Source: Flavimaricola marinus (GTDB lineage: Bacteria > Pseudomonadota > Alphaproteobacteria > Rhodobacterales > Rhodobacteraceae). Taken from it: a stretch of 64,000 bases of DNA. A program made the translations under genes and the position numbers. The notes below the pieces were generated by a model. The model ran no database searches, was not told the origin of the DNA, and worked only from the letters and a program-made list of their open reading frames with translations. The stretch covers positions 248,001 through 312,000 of the forward strand of contig NZ_FXZK01000002.1 of NCBI RefSeq assembly GCF_900184895.1. The letters run 5' to 3'. Below are positions 17,968 through 26,687 of the stretch, one piece after another. How positions within the stretch are numbered: the stretch's first letter is position 1; each line of letters starts with the position of its first letter.

Positions 17968-18001
17968 AGGGCGTTGGCTGCGGCTGACGCCCTTTTCTTT
18001 T
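17968..18001 (+). terminator. terminator of the IalB gene
   Basis: AGGGCGT (17968-17974) pairs with ACGCCCT (17987-17993) and is followed by a T-rich run, TTTCTTTT. It lies 24 bases after the stop codon. Confidence 0.75.
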
Positions 18002-18027
18002 GCGGAGCGCACCTGTCGCCGTCGCGG

Positions 18028-18065
18028 CCGCCTCCGGCGGGGATATTTGGGACCCAAAGAAGGGG
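18028..18065 (+). repeat. dispersed intergenic repeat, GATATTTGGG-CCAAAGAAGG type, copy 1
   Basis: A short hairpin, CCGCC-tcc-GGCGG, leads into GGATATTTGGGACCCAAAG and AAGGGG. Related copies occur at 59441-59496 and, on the other strand, at 63298-63332. Very similar elements are familiar from intergenic regions of Rhodobacteraceae. Their role is undefined; here the element sits between the convergent IalB and ketoacyl-synthase genes. Confidence 0.6.
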
Positions 18066-18076
18066 CGTGTCGTGCC

Positions 18077-19309
18077 CTAGACTGACCTGAGCGCAAGCAC
18101 CGCGTTCAGCCCACCGAAGGCGAAGGCGTTGGACAGCACGGCGCCGACCTTGGCGTGCCGCGCCTCGTTCGGGACCACGTCGAGCGCGCATTCGGGGTCG
18201 GGTTCTTCGTAGCCGATGGTGGGCGCGATGATCCCGTCCCGCAGGGCCATGATGCAGGCCAGCAGTTCCACCGCGCCGGTGCCGCCGATCAGGTGGCCGT
18301 GCATGGATTTCGTGGACGACATCATCAGCCTGTCCGCGTGTGGCCCGAAGGCGTGGGCGACGGCGCTGCATTCGGTCTTGTCGTTGGCAGCCGTGCCGGT
18401 GCCGTGGGCGTTGATGTAGCCCACGTCTTCGGGATCGAGCCCGGCATCGGCCATCGCGCCGGTGATCGCCCGTTCCGCTCCTTGCGCCGAGGGCATGACG
18501 ATATCCGCCGCATCCGAGGTCATTGCGAAGCCCACGACTTCGGCGAGGATGTCGGCGCCGCGCGCCCGCGCCATGTCGTAGTCCTCGAAGACGAAGACCG
18601 CCGCCCCCTCGCCCTGCACCATGCCGTTGCGGTTGGCCGAGAACGGCCGGCAGGCGTCGCGCGACATGACCCGCAGCCCTTCCCATGCCTTGATCCCGCC
18701 AAAACAGAGCATCGCCTCGGAGCCGCCTGTGAGCATCACGTCGGCCATCCCTGTCCGGATCATCTGAAACGCCTGGCCCATGGCGTGATTGGACGAGGCG
18801 CAGGCGGTTGCCACCGTGAACGACGGCCCCTTGAGATTGTATTCGATGCTGAGATGCGAGGTGGCCGCGTTGTTCATCAGCTTTGGCACGATGAACGGAT
18901 GCACCCGGTTCTTGCCGTCTTCATAGACCGCCCGGTAGTTCTCGTCCTGCGTGTTCAGCCCGCCCCCGGAGGTGCCGAGCACCACGCCCGACCGCGCCGC
19001 CAGTTCGCCGGTGAAGCTGAGCCCGGCCCCGGCCATCGCCTCCTTGGCGGCGATGAGGGTGAATTGGGTGAACCGGTCGTAGAGCGCGATCTGCTGACGG
19101 TTGAAGTGCTTTTGTTCGTCGTAACCGGTGACCTGACCACCGATCTGGATGGCCAACCTGTCCACATCGCGAATGTCGAGCGGGCCGATGCCGCAGCGCC
19201 CCTCGGCCATCGCCGCCAAGGTGCTGGGCACATCCCCGCCGAGCGCATTGATCGTGCCCGCCCCGGTGATCACCACCCGGCGGCCATTGCTCTTGCGCCG
19301 GGCGCTCAT
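18077..19309 (-). CDS. beta-ketoacyl-ACP synthase, FabF (KAS II) family
   Basis: 410 residues. The thiolase-fold catalytic set is complete: Cys170 in TVATACASSNHA, His302 in NAHGTGTAAND, Lys334 and His339 in STKSMHGHLIGGTGA. It condenses acyl chains with malonyl-ACP. It overlaps a dedicated acyl carrier protein gene by four bases and is followed upstream by lpxD. It is more likely a specialised synthase for an envelope lipid than the housekeeping FabF, which normally sits in the fabD-fabG-acpP cluster. Confidence 0.88.
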   Translation of the reverse strand: MSARRKSNGRRVVITGAGTINALGGDVPSTLAAMAEGRCGIGPLDIRDVDRLAIQIGGQVTGYDEQKHFNRQQIALYDRFTQFTLIAAKEAMAGAGLSFTGELAARSGVVLGTSGGGLNTQDENYRAVYEDGKNRVHPFIVPKLMNNAATSHLSIEYNLKGPSFTVATACASSNHAMGQAFQMIRTGMADVMLTGGSEAMLCFGGIKAWEGLRVMSRDACRPFSANRNGMVQGEGAAVFVFEDYDMARARGADILAEVVGFAMTSDAADIVMPSAQGAERAITGAMADAGLDPEDVGYINAHGTGTAANDKTECSAVAHAFGPHADRLMMSSTKSMHGHLIGGTGAVELLACIMALRDGIIAPTIGYEEPDPECALDVVPNEARHAKVGAVLSNAFAFGGLNAVLALRSV

Positions 19310-19563
19310 TTCTGATCCTTCACCAGCGTTTCGACGGCCGTGATCATCGTCACCACCGAGGAGATGTCGAAATCGCTCTTTTCCGGCTCGTTGGCGTTGA
19401 ACGGCACGGTGATGTCGAAGGCCTCTTCGATGGCGAAGATGCTTTCCACCAGCCCGAGGCTGTCCAGCCCGAGATCCGCGAGCGTATGTGTCAGTTGCAC
19501 ATCGCCCGGTTCCAGCATGGCTTGCTCTGCGATGATCTCGATGACGCGTGTCTTGATGTCCAT
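19306..19563 (-). CDS. specialised acyl carrier protein
   Basis: 85 residues with the phosphopantetheine attachment serine (Ser35) in ADLGLDSLGLVESIF. The acidic sequence and length fit ACPs, but the C-terminal half is unlike AcpP. Its stop overlaps the start of the ketoacyl synthase (ATGA), so the two are made together and probably work together. Placement beside lpxD suggests a role in lipid A or another envelope lipid, by analogy with AcpXL systems of rhizobia; this is inference. Confidence 0.87.
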   Translation of the reverse strand: MDIKTRVIEIIAEQAMLEPGDVQLTHTLADLGLDSLGLVESIFAIEEAFDITVPFNANEPEKSDFDISSVVTMITAVETLVKDQK

Positions 19564-19606
19564 CTGCTCACCCTTGTGCGGCCCGACCGTTGGGCTCGGC
19601 GCTGAT

Positions 19607-20710
19607 TTAGTCGCTCCGGGGGGGCTTGGAAACAGGTTTTTGCCCTTTGGCCAGATCGCGCAGGATCCGTGGGAGGCGGCGGAGCGCCTTGTAGCTCTCT
19701 ATATGCGTCTCCATCCGCACCGCCGGATAGCCCATCATCACCCGCCCGGCAGGTACGTTTGACAGGGCGATCGTTCCGCCAGAGAGCACCACGTCGTCGC
19801 CGACGGTGATGTTGTCGGCCACCCCGGCCTTGCCGCCGATCACCACCCGGTCACCGACCCGCGCCGATCCGGCCACCCCGGCCTGCGCGCAGAGCAGGCA
19901 ATGCTCGCCGACGATGACGTTGTGACCGACCTGCACGAGATTGTCGATCTTGGTCCCGGAGCCGATCCGCGTTGCCCGGATGGTGCCGGCGTCGACCGTG
20001 CTCCCCGCGCCGATCTCGACATCGTCGCCGATCTCGACGCCGCCAAGCGAGTGGATCCGGTGCCACGTCGGGTCTTGCCCCGTCGGCACCTCGCCCGCGC
20101 CGAGCGTGCTGCGCGCCACTTCGACATGGCTCGCGGTTTCGGTGACAAAGGAGAACCCGTCGCCGCCGAGAACCACGTTGGGCTGCAGGATGACGTTGGA
20201 GCCGATCCGGACGTTGCGGGCAATGCGCACCCCGTCGAGGATCATCGCCATGTCGCCGATAGTCGAGCCCGCGCCGATGCTGACGTGGCTGCCGATCCAT
20301 GCGGCGTCCCCGAGCACGGCCCCGGCGCCGATGACGCAGAACGGCCCGATCCGGGGGTTCTTGCCGATCGTCGCTGTCGGGTCGATCTGGGCGGTCGGGT
20401 GGATGCCCTCGCTCATCGTCGGGCCGGGATCGAGCATCTGCGTCAGCCGCGCCATCGCAAGCCGGCCCCGCGGCGCGAAGATCGCGGCGCTGAGCCCAAG
20501 CCCTTGCCAATCCGCGCCGGGCCAGAGCAGAGCGGCCTTTGCCGCCCCCTGCCCGATCTGGTCGGCATAGGCGGGCGACAGGGCGATGGCGAGGTCCGTG
20601 CCCCTGGCCGATTGAGGCTCGGCCGCACCGGTGACGCTCAGCGAGGTGTCGCCCGCGGCCTCGGCCCCGAGGCTGGCTGCAATGTCACTGATCCGGAAGC
20701 CCATCGTCAT
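19607..20710 (-). CDS. lpxD: UDP-3-O-(3-hydroxyacyl)glucosamine N-acyltransferase
   Basis: 367 residues. The left-handed beta-helix is formed by hexapeptide repeats such as IGPFCVIGAGAVLGDAAWIG, from about residue 110 to 330, and is preceded by the LpxD N-terminal domain. The catalytic histidine region is in LVQVGHNVIVGEH. It adds the N-linked acyl chain in lipid A synthesis. A second ATG at 20704 has better spacing from GGGG, so the true start may be two codons in. It is not in the usual bamA-lpxD-fabZ-lpxA cluster but next to the ACP/ketoacyl-synthase pair, so it could be a second copy. Confidence 0.92.
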   Translation of the reverse strand: MTMGFRISDIAASLGAEAAGDTSLSVTGAAEPQSARGTDLAIALSPAYADQIGQGAAKAALLWPGADWQGLGLSAAIFAPRGRLAMARLTQMLDPGPTMSEGIHPTAQIDPTATIGKNPRIGPFCVIGAGAVLGDAAWIGSHVSIGAGSTIGDMAMILDGVRIARNVRIGSNVILQPNVVLGGDGFSFVTETASHVEVARSTLGAGEVPTGQDPTWHRIHSLGGVEIGDDVEIGAGSTVDAGTIRATRIGSGTKIDNLVQVGHNVIVGEHCLLCAQAGVAGSARVGDRVVIGGKAGVADNITVGDDVVLSGGTIALSNVPAGRVMMGYPAVRMETHIESYKALRRLPRILRDLAKGQKPVSKPPRSD

Positions 20711-20734
20711 CCCCGCGCTGCTGTGCGCTGAGGA

Positions 20735-22345
20735 TTATCCCCGAACCGCCTCGATCACCAGCCCCTCGCGGGCCAGGGCCTGCCATATCCGGGCGTCACG
20801 TCCGTAGATGTCGTTACGGAACTGCAGCTCGCCCGTCACCGAGGTGAAGGCGGTCCGGTAGACCAGATGCACCGGGATCGGCGTTTCGAGATTGACCCGC
20901 CGCTCCGCCCCGGTCCGCAGGATCCCTTCGAAATAGCCGACCGGGTCGCTCTCTTGCGCGGCCAGAAGGTGGTAGGCGAAGTCCTTTGGATCGTCGAGCC
21001 GGATGCAGCCGTGGCTGAAGGCCCGCACTTCGCGGGTGAACAGGTTCTGCGACGGGGTGTCGTGCAGATAGATGTTGTACTGATTCGGGAACATGAACTT
21101 CACCTGCCCCAAGGCGTTGCGCGGCCCCGGAGGCTGGCGCATCGAATAGGGGAAGGACGAGGCCGAGAACCGGCTGAAGTTGGTGTTTCGGCTGACCACC
21201 CGGCCCCGGCTGTCGATCACCTGAAGGTGCGACACGGCACCGGAATTGGCCCGCAGCGACGGCAGGTATTCGTTCACGATGATCGAGCGCGGCACGTACC
21301 AGCTCGGGTTGATGACCATATGCGTCATCTCGTCTGAGAACTCCGGGGTTTCCCGGTCCGATCCGAGCGCCCCGATGACCGAGCGGGTCTGGAATGTCAC
21401 CCGATCGAAATCGACGATATTGGCGTGAAAGTCGGTGAGGTTGACCCAGACGTGCCGATCGCCCCGTTCGATGTTCATCCAGCGCTCGCGCTCCATCGCG
21501 ACGAGGACGGATTGCAACCGGGTCTCGACAGGCTCGTTGATCGCGGTGAGCGTGGCCGCCCCGGCGACCCCGTCGACCGTCATCCCATGTGCGGCCTGAA
21601 ACCGTTCGACCGCGGCGGTGATCGCCTCATCATAGCTTTGCGTGACGCTCCGCCCCATGTAGCCCATCGCCACCAGCCGGTTGCGCAGGGCCACGACGCG
21701 GTCGCCGCTATCGCCGGGGCCGAGCGCCCCGCCGGGCACGGTCGGCCCCCACCCGCCGGTGGCCAGCAAGGCCCGAAGCTCGAGCTGGCGCCGCATCAGC
21801 CGGGTGTATTCGGGCGCTTGCGGTGCAAGCCCGCGCAAATAGCCGGAGGGCGATGGTGCGGCCATGAAATCCGCGAGGATCTGGGCGGAATCGAGCACCG
21901 GCACTTCGCGCTTGATCGCCGAGACGACCTGACGCGGATTGAGGATGCCGGTGTTCACGTCATGGGCGTAACGCAGCAGGATGCGGCTGAGTTCGACATC
22001 CATCCGGCCCTGTTCGGCGGCGTTGTCGGCGGCCCGCAGATCCGCGATCAGCCCGTCGACGTCGTAGCGCGAGGCGGGAATGCCATGCGCCTCGACCTCG
22101 GTCAGAGCCGAAATCAGCGCGTTTCGCCGATTTTGCGCCTCGGGCGTCGAGCCGGTCCAGACCCCTTCAAAGCCGCGCTCGCGGTAGAACGCCGCCAATC
22201 CGTCGTCCCGTGCCGCCGATTCGGCGACCGATTGATGGAATCCGGTAATACTGAACTGGGACTGGGCCAACGGCGCCGTGGCCGAAAACGTAAGAGCGAG
22301 GGCGAGACACAAGCCGAGAGGCCGGCCAGAAACGGCAATTTTCAC
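20735..22345 (-). CDS. L,D-transpeptidase, YcbB/LdtD type
   Basis: 536 residues with signal peptide MKIAVSGRPLGLCLALALTF...APLAQ, a long N-terminal scaffold, a peptidoglycan-binding domain (about 212-272, GDSGDRVVALRNRL) and the YkuD catalytic domain (about 298-470) with SHGCIRL and nucleophile Cys447. It forms 3-3 meso-diaminopimelate cross-links in the cell wall. It is divergent from a MepK-like gene, the enzyme type that cleaves 3-3 links; the same pairing (ycbB and ycbK) exists in E. coli. Confidence 0.93.
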   Translation of the reverse strand: MKIAVSGRPLGLCLALALTFSATAPLAQSQFSITGFHQSVAESAARDDGLAAFYRERGFEGVWTGSTPEAQNRRNALISALTEVEAHGIPASRYDVDGLIADLRAADNAAEQGRMDVELSRILLRYAHDVNTGILNPRQVVSAIKREVPVLDSAQILADFMAAPSPSGYLRGLAPQAPEYTRLMRRQLELRALLATGGWGPTVPGGALGPGDSGDRVVALRNRLVAMGYMGRSVTQSYDEAITAAVERFQAAHGMTVDGVAGAATLTAINEPVETRLQSVLVAMERERWMNIERGDRHVWVNLTDFHANIVDFDRVTFQTRSVIGALGSDRETPEFSDEMTHMVINPSWYVPRSIIVNEYLPSLRANSGAVSHLQVIDSRGRVVSRNTNFSRFSASSFPYSMRQPPGPRNALGQVKFMFPNQYNIYLHDTPSQNLFTREVRAFSHGCIRLDDPKDFAYHLLAAQESDPVGYFEGILRTGAERRVNLETPIPVHLVYRTAFTSVTGELQFRNDIYGRDARIWQALAREGLVIEAVRG

Positions 22346-22690
22346 AATAAAATCCTGATCAAAGTGGCAGACTTTGGCTAACGCTCAGTTTTTCCAAAAG
22401 ATCCTCTGAATCCAATAACATTTGCGTTTTTTCCGCCCAATGCCGTGAATTGTGGCGCACAAGCCGATGTATTTGCGCAACAAGCCGCGACACTTTGGCA
22501 ACAAACGGCGATCTGCACGGCATTTGCGCAAATTGTCGCCGATTTCCCCTTTCTTCACCCCCTCTTGCTACGACTCGGGTTGGTCGCGGATTCGAGCTGT
22601 GCCATAACGATGAGGCATCTGGGGATGAGATGGCAAAACGTCCGCGAAAACGTGGGCAGACAGAAAAGCGACGGGACAGGCGCTCTAAAC
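22346..22690. promoter_or_regulatory. 345-base divergent promoter region with TTTGCGCAAA palindromes
   Basis: The gap between the L,D-transpeptidase and DUF882 genes contains a perfect 12-base palindrome ATTTGCGCAAAT at 22522-22533, a near copy ATTTGCGCAACA at 22471-22482, and TTGTG-gcg-CACAA at 22449-22461. The spacing and shared core suggest a dimeric regulator. No gene is visible; an upstream in-frame start at 22445 for the DUF882 gene has no signal-peptide logic and is rejected. Confidence 0.5.
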
Positions 22691-23260
22691 ATGACTAATT
22701 CCAGCTCTTCGAGCATTTCTCGGCGTGGCCTTCTGGGTGCCTTTGCGGCAACAGCGGTCATGGCGGCTCCGACTTACAGCAATGCGGCAGGCTTCCTGCG
22801 CGGCGGTGGCGATATTCGCCGCATCCGCATGTATTCCGGCCGGACAGGCGAACGCCTCGACACGATCTACTGGATCGAAGGCGAATACATCGGCGAGGCG
22901 ATCCGCGAGATCAACTTGTTCATGCGCGACTGGCGCAACAACAAGGCCGTCGAGATGGACACCCGCACCATCGACATCATGACCGCGGCGCATAACCTGA
23001 TGGAAACCAGCCAGCCCTACATGCTGCTGTCGGGATACCGCTCGCCAGAGACCAACGCGATGCTCCGCGCCCAATCGTCCGGCGTCGCCCGCAATTCGCT
23101 GCACATGCGCGGCCAAGCCGCCGACCTGCGCGTCGACGGCCGCTCTGTGAGCCAGGTGGCACGCGCCGCCGCGGCCTGCCGCGCCGGTGGTGTCGGCCGG
23201 TACTCCGGCTCCAACTTCGTGCATATGGATTGCGGCGCCGTCCGCACCTGGGGCTCCTGA
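22691..23260 (+). CDS. MepK-like murein endopeptidase, DUF882 (YcbK) family, Tat signal
   Basis: 189 residues from the ATG at 22691, which places a twin-arginine signal at the start (SSSSISRRGLLGAFAATAV). The M15-type zinc-peptidase fold shows SGYRSPETNAML, the metal-binding pair in HMRGQAADLRVDG and the last histidine in NFVHMDCG. Homologue MepK cleaves 3-3 peptidoglycan cross-links. It is divergent from the L,D-transpeptidase that makes such links. Confidence 0.9.
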   Translation: MTNSSSSSISRRGLLGAFAATAVMAAPTYSNAAGFLRGGGDIRRIRMYSGRTGERLDTIYWIEGEYIGEAIREINLFMRDWRNNKAVEMDTRTIDIMTAAHNLMETSQPYMLLSGYRSPETNAMLRAQSSGVARNSLHMRGQAADLRVDGRSVSQVARAAAACRAGGVGRYSGSNFVHMDCGAVRTWGS

Positions 23261-23295
23261 TCGCGTCACTGTCCGACGCATGAAGCAAACGATAC

Positions 23296-23320
23296 GGGCG
23301 CCCAAAGTGGCGCCCTTTTT
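23296..23320 (+). terminator. intrinsic terminator of the DUF882 gene
   Basis: GGGCGCC (23296-23302) pairs with GGCGCCC (23309-23315) across a six-base loop and is followed by five T. Confidence 0.85.
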
Positions 23321-23367
23321 CGTTTCCGGTCAATGACCTGCCGGGCGATACCGCCCCGGCACGGCCA

Positions 23368-25806
23368 TCAGCATTTGACCCGCTCCATCTTGGGATCGTA
23401 GAGCGGCGAGAGCGTGGCCTCGCAGGGCACGCGCACGGTGGCGACTTCGAGTTCATAGCGCCCGGAGAGCACGAAATCCCGCGTCACCCCATCCGTGTGC
23501 CGCACATAGCCCATGCCGATGGATTTGCCCAAGCTGTGCCCGAACCCCGCCGATGACAGGTAGCCGACCCGCACACCGTCGCGGTAGATCGTCTCCCGCC
23601 CTGACAGGATCACATCCGGCGCGGCGGTGAAGGTGGTCATCATCCGGTTGACCCCTTTGGCGCGCTGTTGTTCGACTGCGGCACGGCCCTTGAAGTCGAT
23701 GTTCTTCTTGAGTTTCACGGCAAAGCCCAGCCCCGCCTCGATCGGCGTATAGTCCGGTCCGATGTCGGACCCCCAGGCCCGGTAGCCCTTTTCCAGCCGC
23801 AGCGTTTCGATCGCCCGGTAGCCCGCATTGCGCAGACCGTGCTCGGCCCCGGCCTTGTGCAGCGCCGCATAGACCGTCGCCGCGTATTCGACCGGCAGGT
23901 GCAATTCCCAGCCCAATTCGCCGACATAGGTGATCCTGAGCGCCATCACCGGGCAGCCTGCGATCCCGATGGTCTTTGCGGTGCCGAAGGGGAATCCCTC
24001 ATGGCTGACGTCGTCGCGCGTCACCGCGCCGAGGATCGCCCGCGCTTTCGGCCCGAAGAGCGACAGCACCGCATTCCCGGAGGTGACGTCGACGAGTTGC
24101 GCGTTCATCCCCTCGGGGATGGTTTTGGCAATATGATCAAAGTCATGCGTGGCAAAGCCGGTGCCGGTGACGATGTAGAATTCGTCCTCCTTGACCCGTA
24201 CGGCCGTCAGATCGCATTCGATGCCGCCGTGGTCGTTGAGCATCTGGGTGTAGGTCAGGGACCCCACCGGGCCGCTCACGTCATTGGCGGCGATCCAGCT
24301 CAGCGCGGCTTCGGCGTCTGGCCCTTTGAGCGTGAACTTGGCAAAGGAGGTCTGGTCAAACAGCACGGCGGCCTCGCGGGCGGCCTTGTGTTCGCGCGCC
24401 ACGGCGCTGTGCCAGTTGGGCCGCTCGAAGGTGTAGATGTCCTTCGCCACCTCGCCCGGTTCGGCGAACCAGTTGGGCCGCTCCCAGCCCAGCTTTTCCC
24501 CAAAGACCGCGCCGCCTTTCAGCAGCGTGTCATAGAGCGGCGAGCGGCGGCAGGGCCGGCCGCTGTCGTGCTCTTCGGAGGGCCATGCCATGGTGTAGTG
24601 CTTGCCGTAGGCCTCGTAGGTCCGCGCCCGCACCCAATCGGTGTCGAAATGCGGGCGGCCAAAGCGCCGGATGTCGACGGACCAGAGATCATAGGGCGGC
24701 TCGCCCTTGGCGACCCATTCGGCTAGCGCCATACCCGCGCCACCGCCTGCCGCGATCCCGTAGGCGTTGAACCCCGCGCCGACGTAGAAATTGCGCAGTT
24801 CGGGCGCTTCGCCGAGGATGAAGTTGCCGTCGGGGGTAAAGCTCTCCGGCCCGTTGACCAGTTCCTTGACCCCGGCGGTCTCCAGCGCCGGAACCCGCCC
24901 GAGCGCCAGTTCCATCATCGGCTCGAAATGTTCGTAGTCGCTGTCGAGCAGGCTGTAGTGGAACCCCTTGGGGATGCCGTTTTCGGCCCACATGATCGGG
25001 TTGGGCTCGTAGCCTCCCATGACAAGCCCGCCGACGTCCTCCTTGTAGTAGGTCAGCCGGTCGGGGTCGCGCAGGGTCGGCAGATCGGGGGTCACGCCGT
25101 CGATCTTTTCGGTGATCATGTATTGGTGCTGCACAGAGACGAGCGGCACGTTCACGCCGACGGTCTTGGCAAACGCCCGTGTCCATTGCCCGCAGCAGGC
25201 GATGACGACCGAACAGTCGATACGTCCCTTTTCGGTCTCGATCCCCTTGATGACGCCCTTGTCGACGTCGACGGAGAGCACCTTCGTGTCCTCGAAGATC
25301 TGCGCCCCGGCCATCCGCGCCCCTTTGGCGAGAGCTTGGGTAATGTCGGAGGGGTTGGCTTGTCCGTCAGTGGGCAGGAAAGCCGCACCGACCACGTCAT
25401 CGACCTGCATCAGCGGCCAGAGGTCTTGGGCCTCTTTGGGCGTAAGCAGTTGCATGTCGAGCCCGAAGGAATGGGCGGTTGTGGCCTGCCGCTTCACCTC
25501 GGTCCAGCGTTCGGCGTTGCAGGCCAGCCGCAGGCCGCCGTTCATCTTCCATCCCGTCCCGAGGCCGGTTTCTTCCTCGAGCTTGTCATAGAGGCTGACC
25601 GAATAGCCCAGAAGTTGGGTGATATTGGCGCTCGAACGTAGCTGCCCGACGAGGCCAGCGGCGTGGAAGGTGGTGCCGGAGGTGAGCTTTTTACGCTCCA
25701 GCAGGACCACGTCCCAACCGAGCTTGGCCAGATGATAGGCGGTGGAGCAGCCGACGATGCCGCCGCCGACGATCACCGCTTTGGCGGTTGTTGGGAAATC
25801 TGCCAT
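23368..25806 (-). CDS. dimethylglycine/sarcosine-dehydrogenase-like FAD enzyme with GcvT domain
   Basis: 812 residues from the ATG at 25806. The N-terminal DAO domain has the FAD-binding VIVGGGIVGCSTAYHLAKLG and the SGTTFHAAGL motif, in which His48 matches the histidine that covalently holds FAD in dimethylglycine dehydrogenase. A linker domain and a C-terminal GcvT/aminomethyltransferase half (from about residue 430) follow. The GcvT half should pass the released methyl group to tetrahydrofolate. Last gene of the betaine-type uptake operon, overlapping the kinase gene by one base. Substrate could be dimethylglycine, sarcosine or another N-methyl amine. Confidence 0.85.
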   Translation of the reverse strand: MADFPTTAKAVIVGGGIVGCSTAYHLAKLGWDVVLLERKKLTSGTTFHAAGLVGQLRSSANITQLLGYSVSLYDKLEEETGLGTGWKMNGGLRLACNAERWTEVKRQATTAHSFGLDMQLLTPKEAQDLWPLMQVDDVVGAAFLPTDGQANPSDITQALAKGARMAGAQIFEDTKVLSVDVDKGVIKGIETEKGRIDCSVVIACCGQWTRAFAKTVGVNVPLVSVQHQYMITEKIDGVTPDLPTLRDPDRLTYYKEDVGGLVMGGYEPNPIMWAENGIPKGFHYSLLDSDYEHFEPMMELALGRVPALETAGVKELVNGPESFTPDGNFILGEAPELRNFYVGAGFNAYGIAAGGGAGMALAEWVAKGEPPYDLWSVDIRRFGRPHFDTDWVRARTYEAYGKHYTMAWPSEEHDSGRPCRRSPLYDTLLKGGAVFGEKLGWERPNWFAEPGEVAKDIYTFERPNWHSAVAREHKAAREAAVLFDQTSFAKFTLKGPDAEAALSWIAANDVSGPVGSLTYTQMLNDHGGIECDLTAVRVKEDEFYIVTGTGFATHDFDHIAKTIPEGMNAQLVDVTSGNAVLSLFGPKARAILGAVTRDDVSHEGFPFGTAKTIGIAGCPVMALRITYVGELGWELHLPVEYAATVYAALHKAGAEHGLRNAGYRAIETLRLEKGYRAWGSDIGPDYTPIEAGLGFAVKLKKNIDFKGRAAVEQQRAKGVNRMMTTFTAAPDVILSGRETIYRDGVRVGYLSSAGFGHSLGKSIGMGYVRHTDGVTRDFVLSGRYELEVATVRVPCEATLSPLYDPKMERVKC

Positions 25807-26687
25807 CAGGGGCGCTCCTTGGTCTTGAATTGGGCATAGGCGCGGGCATAGCGCTCTAGGTTCTTGGCCGTGTAGTCGGCGTAGTCGAAGTCGAGCGCGG
25901 AGGTCCGTTCGGACACCATGCTCCACATGGTTTCACGCAACAGCGAGGCGCATTTCATCGCGCTGTAGCTGTGCCAGAGAGCGGCGCTGGGCCGGGTGCC
26001 GAAATAGCGTGTGAGCATTGCGGCTTCCGCCTCTTGCCCCAGATCGGCGTTGGTGGCCAAACCGCCAAGGTCGAAGAGCGGCGAATTGAACCCGGCGTAT
26101 TCCCAATCGATCAGCCAGAGCCTGTCCGGCCCGCGCAGGATATTGGCGGGCAGCAGGTCGTTGTGGCCGAGCACGAGGTCGACCGGACCGACCGCGCGTT
26201 CCAGATCTCGGGCCTGATCCAGCAACTCGTCGAGCTTGGGCACGTGATCGGAGGCAAGGCTGCGCAGGGTGCCGGCATAGTCCCGCAGGATGTGAAACAC
26301 CCAGAAGGTCAAGACCGGTCCGCGCAGGTGCAGCGGCCCCTCGCCGTGAAGCCGTCGGACCAGATCGACGGTTTGCAGCAGCATCGCCTCGTCGTGCAGA
26401 TCGGTCTCGCTGAGTGCTGTGGCCTCGACGAAGTCGAGCACCAGAACCCCGGCCTCATGGTGATGCACCCCCGGCGCGATCCCGGCGGCATGGGCGGCCC
26501 GGCTGACCGACAGTTCGTTCCAGCGCATCACCATGTGTTCGGGGATGTCTCCGCCGAGCCGGACGACATAGTCGCGACCCTGATCGCTGATCCGGATATT
26601 CTCGTTGGTGATGCCACCGTCGAGCGGGGTCGCATCGTGCGGTGCCACCCAACAAGACAGCCCCATGGCCTTTTCGATACCGGTCAT
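25806..26687 (-). CDS. choline-kinase/aminoglycoside-phosphotransferase-like protein
   Basis: 293 residues from the ATG at 26687, overlapping the permease stop by four bases. The kinase-like fold shows the Brenner-type catalytic motif LGHNDLLPANIL and the metal-binding LIDWEYAGFNSPLFDLG. The IDWEYAG form is typical of choline and ethanolamine kinases. It lies between the uptake genes and the N-demethylating enzyme, so it probably phosphorylates an imported quaternary or amino alcohol. An alternative is a regulatory or thiamine-like kinase. A second homologue lies at 32434-33360. Confidence 0.82.
   Translation of the reverse strand: MTGIEKAMGLSCWVAPHDATPLDGGITNENIRISDQGRDYVVRLGGDIPEHMVMRWNELSVSRAAHAAGIAPGVHHHEAGVLVLDFVEATALSETDLHDEAMLLQTVDLVRRLHGEGPLHLRGPVLTFWVFHILRDYAGTLRSLASDHVPKLDELLDQARDLERAVGPVDLVLGHNDLLPANILRGPDRLWLIDWEYAGFNSPLFDLGGLATNADLGQEAEAAMLTRYFGTRPSAALWHSYSAMKCASLLRETMWSMVSERTSALDFDYADYTAKNLERYARAYAQFKTKERP

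Noticed and set aside
22445-22690. N-terminal extension of the DUF882 protein from a start at 22445.
   Set aside because: It would bury the twin-arginine signal in the middle of the protein and run through the palindromic promoter region.
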